Under the pieces are notes generated by a model. That model ran no database searches. It was given only the letters and a program-made list of their open reading frames with translations, and was not told the origin of the DNA. A stretch of DNA of 5,326 nucleotides from Burkholderiales bacterium (lineage in GTDB: Bacteria; Pseudomonadota; Gammaproteobacteria; Burkholderiales; Burkholderiaceae_C): assembly GCA_006227785.1 (NCBI GenBank), contig SBFU01000334.1:1-5326 (forward strand), read 5' to 3'. This document shows, one piece after another, positions 1 through 5,326 of the stretch. The position numbers were made by a program, and so were the translations under genes. Position 1 is the first letter of the stretch. Each line of letters opens with the position of its first letter.

Positions 1-153
1 GATGCAACGTTGCAGGGCGGCGACGTCCTCGCGCCATTCCGACGCGGCATGCACCACCAGTGACAGGCCGGGCACCGCCTTGGCCAGGCTGCGGTGGGCG
101 CGCTCGGCCGCACTGGCCAGGTGGCTGTCCATCGTCACCAGGACGATGCGCAT
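1..153 (-). CDS. bchH: Magnesium chelatase subunit H (BchH), N-terminal fragment
   Basis: BchH is the large porphyrin-binding subunit of magnesium chelatase. With BchI and BchD it inserts Mg2+ into protoporphyrin IX at the expense of ATP, the first committed step of bacteriochlorophyll synthesis. Only the first 51 codons are in the window; the family is usually about 1200 residues. The visible start, MRIVLVTMDSHLASAAERA, followed by a leucine/valine-rich strand and a HAASEW segment, is the typical beginning of proteobacterial BchH. I chose ATG 153-151 because an AGGGG Shine-Dalgarno lies 6 nt upstream (164-160) and the protein homology begins there. Another ATG at 176-174, overlapping the bchB stop as TGATG, is in a different frame and gives no BchH-like sequence. 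The gene follows bchB after 22 nt with no terminator, so it is almost certainly in the same operon. Truncation is by the window edge, not by mutation. Confidence 0.95.
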   Translation of the reverse strand, partial: MRIVLVTMDSHLASAAERAHRSLAKAVPGLSLVVHAASEWREDVAALQRCI

Positions 154-159
154 GCCGGG

Positions 160-164
160 CCCCT
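160..164 (-). promoter_or_regulatory. Ribosome binding site of bchH
   Basis: AGGGG on the minus strand, 6 nt before ATG 153. It decides the bchH start in favour of this codon over the out-of-frame ATG at 176. Confidence 0.6.
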
Positions 165-175
165 GCGGCCTGACA

Positions 176-3611
<3,436 letters not shown>

Positions 3612-3620
3612 GCCTGGTTT

Positions 3621-3624
3621 CTCC
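3621..3624 (-). promoter_or_regulatory. Ribosome binding site deciding the bchF start
   Basis: GGAG on the minus strand, 9 nt before ATG 3611. Together with the promoter at 3644-3672 it argues against the upstream TTG (3665) as the start of bchF. Confidence 0.55.
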
Positions 3625-3643
3625 GTTTTGTCGCCTGTGCCCC

Positions 3644-3672
3644 AATTTAGGTCTTCCCCCGACAAGTGTCAA
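3644..3672 (-). promoter_or_regulatory. Sigma-70-type promoter of the bchFNBH operon
   Basis: On the minus strand a perfect -35 hexamer TTGACA (3672-3667) is followed after exactly 17 nt (3666-3650) by TAAATT (3649-3644), which matches TATAAT at 4 of 6 positions. Transcription would begin near 3637, leaving a leader of roughly 25 nt before the bchF ATG. The -35 hexamer is half of a near-perfect PpsR-type operator (3667-3684), a layout that would let the repressor occlude RNA polymerase. This is a motif reading only; the start point is not measured. Confidence 0.65.
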
Positions 3673-3684
3673 CTTTTTTTGACG
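3667..3684. promoter_or_regulatory. Putative PpsR/CrtJ operator overlapping the bchF -35 element
   Basis: TGTCAACTTTTTTTGACG fits the PpsR/CrtJ consensus TGTC-N10-GACA at 7 of 8 defined positions; only the last A is replaced by G. It also reads as an inverted repeat TGTCAA/TTGACG around a T-rich centre. It covers the -35 TTGACA of the bchF promoter. ppsR itself lies about 1.2 kb away on the other strand, consistent with known PpsR repression of bch genes. Confidence 0.6.
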
Positions 3685-3694
3685 TTTATTTTTG

Positions 3695-3722
3695 TTGACA
3701 TATGAGGGCAAAGGCGTACAGT
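3695..3722 (+). promoter_or_regulatory. Candidate promoter of the ppaA-ppsR operon
   Basis: TTGACA (3695-3700) and TACAGT (3717-3722) are separated by 16 nt. The -10 keeps the important T, A and final T. Transcription would start near 3729, giving a leader of about 200 nt. An alternative is TTGACG (3749-3754), 17 nt, TACAAA (3772-3777), which has a weaker -10 and would give a leader of about 145 nt. I cannot decide between them from sequence; both lie within the repeat array and could be controlled by PpsR. Confidence 0.4.
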
Positions 3723-3749
3723 GCCCCTCAACGCCGATGGGATACCTTT

Positions 3750-3767
3750 TGACGAAAAGGGTTGACA
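3750..3767. promoter_or_regulatory. Second putative PpsR/CrtJ operator, ppaA side
   Basis: TGACGAAAAGGGTTGACA fits TGTC-N10-GACA at 7 of 8 defined positions (T to A at position 3). It lies 65 nt from the bchF-side operator and within or just downstream of the candidate ppaA promoters. PpsR often binds pairs of sites, so the two could work together or serve one promoter each. A poorer match (6 of 8) also occurs at 3693-3710. Confidence 0.45.
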
Positions 3768-3778
3768 ACGGTACAAAC

Positions 3779-3929
3779 GTGGCCACAAACATCCTGCACC
3801 GCTGTCCCAGCAGCGGTGAGGTTCCAGGCGCGATGGTTGGGTGCCCGACGGGTGGGCACATCGCACTGGCACAGGTCGTGGCCCAGGCGTGAAAGGCACT
3901 CGGCGCAATGGCGCGAGGAGACAGGAACG
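3779..3929 (+). promoter_or_regulatory. Structured 5' leader of ppaA
   Basis: This GC-rich stretch holds no convincing gene. It contains a self-complementary GTGGCCAC (3779-3786) and a hairpin with a perfect 8-bp stem, CACCGCTG (3797-3804) with CAGCGGTG (3811-3818), around a 6-nt loop. Next is a two-part stem, GCGAT/ATCGC (3830-3834 with 3860-3864) stacked on GTGCCC/GGGCAC (3841-3846 with 3854-3859). A bulged stem follows near 3866-3885 (CTGGCAC with GTGGCCCAG), and then the Shine-Dalgarno hairpin described separately. No U-tract follows any hairpin, so these are not intrinsic terminators. Such a leader could regulate ppaA translation, but GC-rich DNA forms hairpins easily, and the function is inference. 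Confidence 0.4.
3899..3917 (+). promoter_or_regulatory. Hairpin touching the ppaA Shine-Dalgarno sequence
   Basis: CTC-G-GCGC (3899-3906) can pair with GCGC-GAG (3911-3917) around an AATG loop, with one bulged G. The 3' strand of the stem ends in the first GAG of GAGGAG (3915-3920), the ppaA ribosome binding site 9 nt before ATG 3930. Folding would partly hide the site. Seven base pairs are possible; no experimental support is visible. Confidence 0.4.
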
Positions 3930-4865
3930 ATGGGCTCATATTCGAGGTATCCCGCTCCACCGGAGAGCGAAGCCATGGTTCCGCCGCCGAAAGACTGGAA
4001 CAGCAAGTCACGCGAGTCGACACCCCCCCCCGTTCTGGAGAATCTTCTCCGTGCCGACCTGGAATTGAGGGTCGACCAGGACGTCAGCGCCCTGCTGCTG
4101 GCCAAGGCTGTCGAGTACGAGATCATTCCCCGCCTGATGCTGGCGCACCGGGTTCCGCATGAGTGCGCCTCTCACCCGGTGACCAGCCGCAGCCTGGTCA
4201 CGGCAGAGGACGTGGCCGTGTTCGCCGAGATCGTGCTGCACGAGGAAGACGATGTGGTGCGGGACTGCGTGATCACGCTGCGCGACAGGGGCGTTCCGGT
4301 CGAAAGCATCTTCCTGGACCTGCTGGCGCCGGTCGCCCGCCATCTGGGCGAGATGTGGGAGCGCGACCTTTGCACCTTCTCGGAAGTCACCCTGGGTCTG
4401 GGGCGGCTGCAGAAGGTGCTGCGCGAGAACAGCGCGGCATTCGAGCAGTTCGACAGCAGCCAACGGCGGGAAGGTGCCCGGCGCATCCTGCTGATGCCCT
4501 GTCCCGGAGAGCAGCACACCTTCGGTCTGTCCCTGGTGGCCGAATTCTTCCACCGGGCGGGCTGGGATGTGATCACCAGTTTCCTGGCCACCGAGGCCGC
4601 GACGGCCATGGTCGCGCGCGACTGGTACGACGTCGTGGGCTTCTCGCTGGGTCGCGCCGACGGCGTTCCGCTGCTCAGCGAAACCATGGGCAAGGTGCGC
4701 GCGCTCAGCCGCAATCCGGCCATCTCTATAATCGCAGGGGGGCCAGTGTTTCTTCTGCATCCCGAGCTGTGCCAATCGGTGCCTGCGGATGCCGTCCTGA
4801 CCGACGGTCCTTCAGCACCCAAGGTGGCAGAAAAACTGGTCAACGGAAGGTCGGCTCCAGCCTAG
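3930..4865 (+). CDS. ppaA: PpaA/AerR-family cobalamin-binding regulator of photosynthesis genes
   Basis: Members of this family (PpaA in Rhodobacter sphaeroides, AerR in R. capsulatus) bind cobalamin, respond to light, and modify DNA binding by the repressor PpsR/CrtJ. The 311-residue protein has a Pro/Ser-rich N-terminus (1-34) and a helical domain (about 35-170) with EIIPRLMLAHR and LGEMWERDLCTFSEVTLGLGRL. A Rossmann-like B12 domain follows (about 184-305). EQHTFG (194-199) replaces the classic DxHxxG, so His196 is the likely cobalt ligand; VGFSLGRAD and IIAGGP (268-272) follow as in B12 folds. ATG 3930 has GAGGAG upstream. A second in-frame ATG (3975, Met16) also has a good Shine-Dalgarno, so a 296-residue form is possible. 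The frame stays open upstream to 3762 with only non-ATG starts, which I regard as non-coding leader. ppsR starts 46 nt downstream with no terminator, so the two are probably cotranscribed. A SCHIC-type haem-binding role is a less likely alternative. Confidence 0.93.
   Translation: MGSYSRYPAPPESEAMVPPPKDWNSKSRESTPPPVLENLLRADLELRVDQDVSALLLAKAVEYEIIPRLMLAHRVPHECASHPVTSRSLVTAEDVAVFAEIVLHEEDDVVRDCVITLRDRGVPVESIFLDLLAPVARHLGEMWERDLCTFSEVTLGLGRLQKVLRENSAAFEQFDSSQRREGARRILLMPCPGEQHTFGLSLVAEFFHRAGWDVITSFLATEAATAMVARDWYDVVGFSLGRADGVPLLSETMGKVRALSRNPAISIIAGGPVFLLHPELCQSVPADAVLTDGPSAPKVAEKLVNGRSAPA
3962..3967 (+). promoter_or_regulatory. Internal ribosome binding site for a short PpaA form
   Basis: GGAGAG lies 7 nt before the in-frame ATG at 3975 (Met16 of PpaA). 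It is at least as well placed as the GAGGAG before ATG 3930, so initiation at either codon is credible. Confidence 0.45.
4023..4031 (+). repeat. C9 homopolymer tract within ppaA
   Basis: Nine consecutive C residues encode Pro32-Pro34 of PpaA, just before the helical domain. Loss of one C would bring in a stop at 4066-4068, and gain of one C a stop at 4160-4162; either would abolish the B12 domain. Confidence 0.9.
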
Positions 4866-4911
4866 GGGACCCCTTCCTGCTGCGCCATATCCAACACAAC
4901 ACCAGACCGTC

Positions 4912-5326
4912 ATGACGCAGGGAACTTTCGACCAAGCCCCAAGGCAATTTGGCCGGGCTGAGACGTTTCTCGCGAACCTTGACGCAGACGCCGCAGCCGA
5001 GCTCATCACTGCATCGGCCGACGTCGTCATGGTGCTGGACGACGCGGGCATCATCCGGGATCTGGCTTTTGGCAGCGACGAACTCATCGGCGAAGGCTGT
5101 CACGAGTGGCTGGGCAAAAGCTGGGGCGAAACGGTCACGGTGGAGAGTCAGGACAAAGTCAAGGATCTCCTGTGTGGCCAGGGTGAGCCCAACGCCGACG
5201 GCATCCGCTGGCGCCACGTCAACCACCAGTTGCGCGGCGGGAACGAGCTGCCACTGTCCTATTCCGTGGTGCCCCTGCGCAAGGCGGGCGGCGAACCGAA
5301 CGGCCACTGCGTGGCCTTCGGCCGGG
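4912..5326 (+). CDS. ppsR: PpsR/CrtJ transcriptional repressor, N-terminal fragment
   Basis: PpsR (CrtJ) is a redox-responsive repressor of bch, crt and light-harvesting genes under aerobic conditions. The open frame starts at ATG 4912 and runs off the window after 138 codons, against about 460-470 for the family. Visible parts are a short leader, FGRAETFLANLDADAAAELI (about 13-32), and the N-terminal PAS-like domain: ITASADVVMVLDDAGIIRDLAFGSDEL, WLGKSWGETVTVES and a GIRWRHVNHQL strand region, closing with GHCVAFGR. These are hallmark PpsR segments. The Q-linker, PAS1, PAS2, redox cysteine and C-terminal Fis-type helix-turn-helix would lie beyond the edge and cannot be checked. Cys residues visible here (in EGCHEW, DLLCGQ, GHCVAF) are not the ones I know to be redox-active. 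No clear Shine-Dalgarno precedes the ATG, so translation may be weak or coupled to ppaA. It sits 46 nt after ppaA on the same strand. Confidence 0.93.
   Translation, partial: MTQGTFDQAPRQFGRAETFLANLDADAAAELITASADVVMVLDDAGIIRDLAFGSDELIGEGCHEWLGKSWGETVTVESQDKVKDLLCGQGEPNADGIRWRHVNHQLRGGNELPLSYSVVPLRKAGGEPNGHCVAFGR

Larger units (their letters stand above)
3677..3767 (+). repeat. Duplicated TTTTGACG...GTTGACA module
   Basis: TTTTGACG occurs at 3677-3684 and again at 3747-3754. Each copy is followed by GTTGACA, at 3694-3700 (9-nt gap) and 3761-3767 (6-nt gap). A third GTTGACA sits on the minus strand at 3673-3667 and makes a perfect 7-bp inverted repeat with the copy at 3694-3700. The half sites match both -35 hexamers and PpsR half-operators, so the repeats probably act as a shared operator/promoter array rather than as a mobile remnant. 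Confidence 0.7.

Noticed and set aside
3797..3818. Intrinsic terminator or attenuator
   Set aside because: The 8-bp stem is good, but it is followed by AGGTTCC rather than a T-tract.
3762..3929. A 56-residue N-terminal extension of PpaA from a TTG at 3762
   Set aside because: The TTG is part of a GTTGACA operator/promoter element. The extension is Arg/Trp/Ala-rich without family similarity, and a good Shine-Dalgarno precedes ATG 3930.
3797..3929. A canonical cobalamin riboswitch upstream of ppaA
   Set aside because: Only scattered fragments resemble the family. The B12 box (AGCCAGGAGACCTGCC type) matches only in its central GGAGAC, the GGGAA/GGTGNAA segments are missing, and the GCTG...CAGC part is better explained as a simple hairpin.
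4008..4775. A 255-codon minus-strand frame inside ppaA
   Set aside because: It is antisense to a well-supported regulator and reads as low-complexity Gln/His/Arg-rich sequence with no family resemblance.
4840..5307. A 155-codon minus-strand frame over the ppsR start
   Set aside because: It spans the ppaA/ppsR junction antisense to both genes. The plus-strand frame gives clear PpsR N-terminal motifs, so this is a shadow.

Overview
This window is part of a photosynthesis gene cluster from a GC-rich purple (bacteriochlorophyll a) proteobacterium. The order bchF-bchN-bchB-bchH on the minus strand, divergent from a ppaA/aerR-ppsR regulator pair on the plus strand, is a known arrangement in such clusters. 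The protein sequences look beta- or gammaproteobacterial to me, but I cannot place the genus from sequence alone.

Minus strand (read right to left): a good sigma-70-type promoter at 3644-3672 drives bchF (3-vinyl hydratase, start reassigned to ATG 3611). bchF overlaps bchN by 4 nt (ATGA) and bchN overlaps bchB by 10 nt. After a 22-nt gap comes bchH, of which only the first 51 codons lie in the window. BchN and BchB form the catalytic NB protein of the light-independent protochlorophyllide reductase. BchH is the porphyrin-binding subunit of magnesium chelatase, and BchF acts later, on the bacteriochlorophyll a branch. The tight overlaps indicate one translationally coupled operon.

Middle (3612-3929): a 318-nt divergent control region. 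Its AT-rich half (about 3665-3780) carries three GTTGACA heptamers in both orientations, a duplicated TTTTGACG...GTTGACA module, near-consensus PpsR/CrtJ operators (TGTC-N10-GACA) and promoter-like hexamers for both directions. Its GC-rich half (about 3779-3929) can fold into several hairpins, the last of which takes in the start of the ppaA Shine-Dalgarno sequence.

Plus strand: ppaA (aerR family, cobalamin-binding antirepressor, 3930-4865) has two in-frame ATGs, each with its own Shine-Dalgarno sequence, and a C9 tract near its 5' end. ppsR (CrtJ-type redox repressor) begins at 4912 and runs off the window. Inferred logic: PpsR represses bchF-NBH and perhaps its own operon through the shared intergenic region, and PpaA, reading light through cobalamin, opposes or modifies this.

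The genes belong to known families. The parts worth a second look are the intergenic operator array, the structured ppaA leader and the possible two PpaA isoforms. I found no mobile element, CRISPR array, RNA gene or clear terminator.
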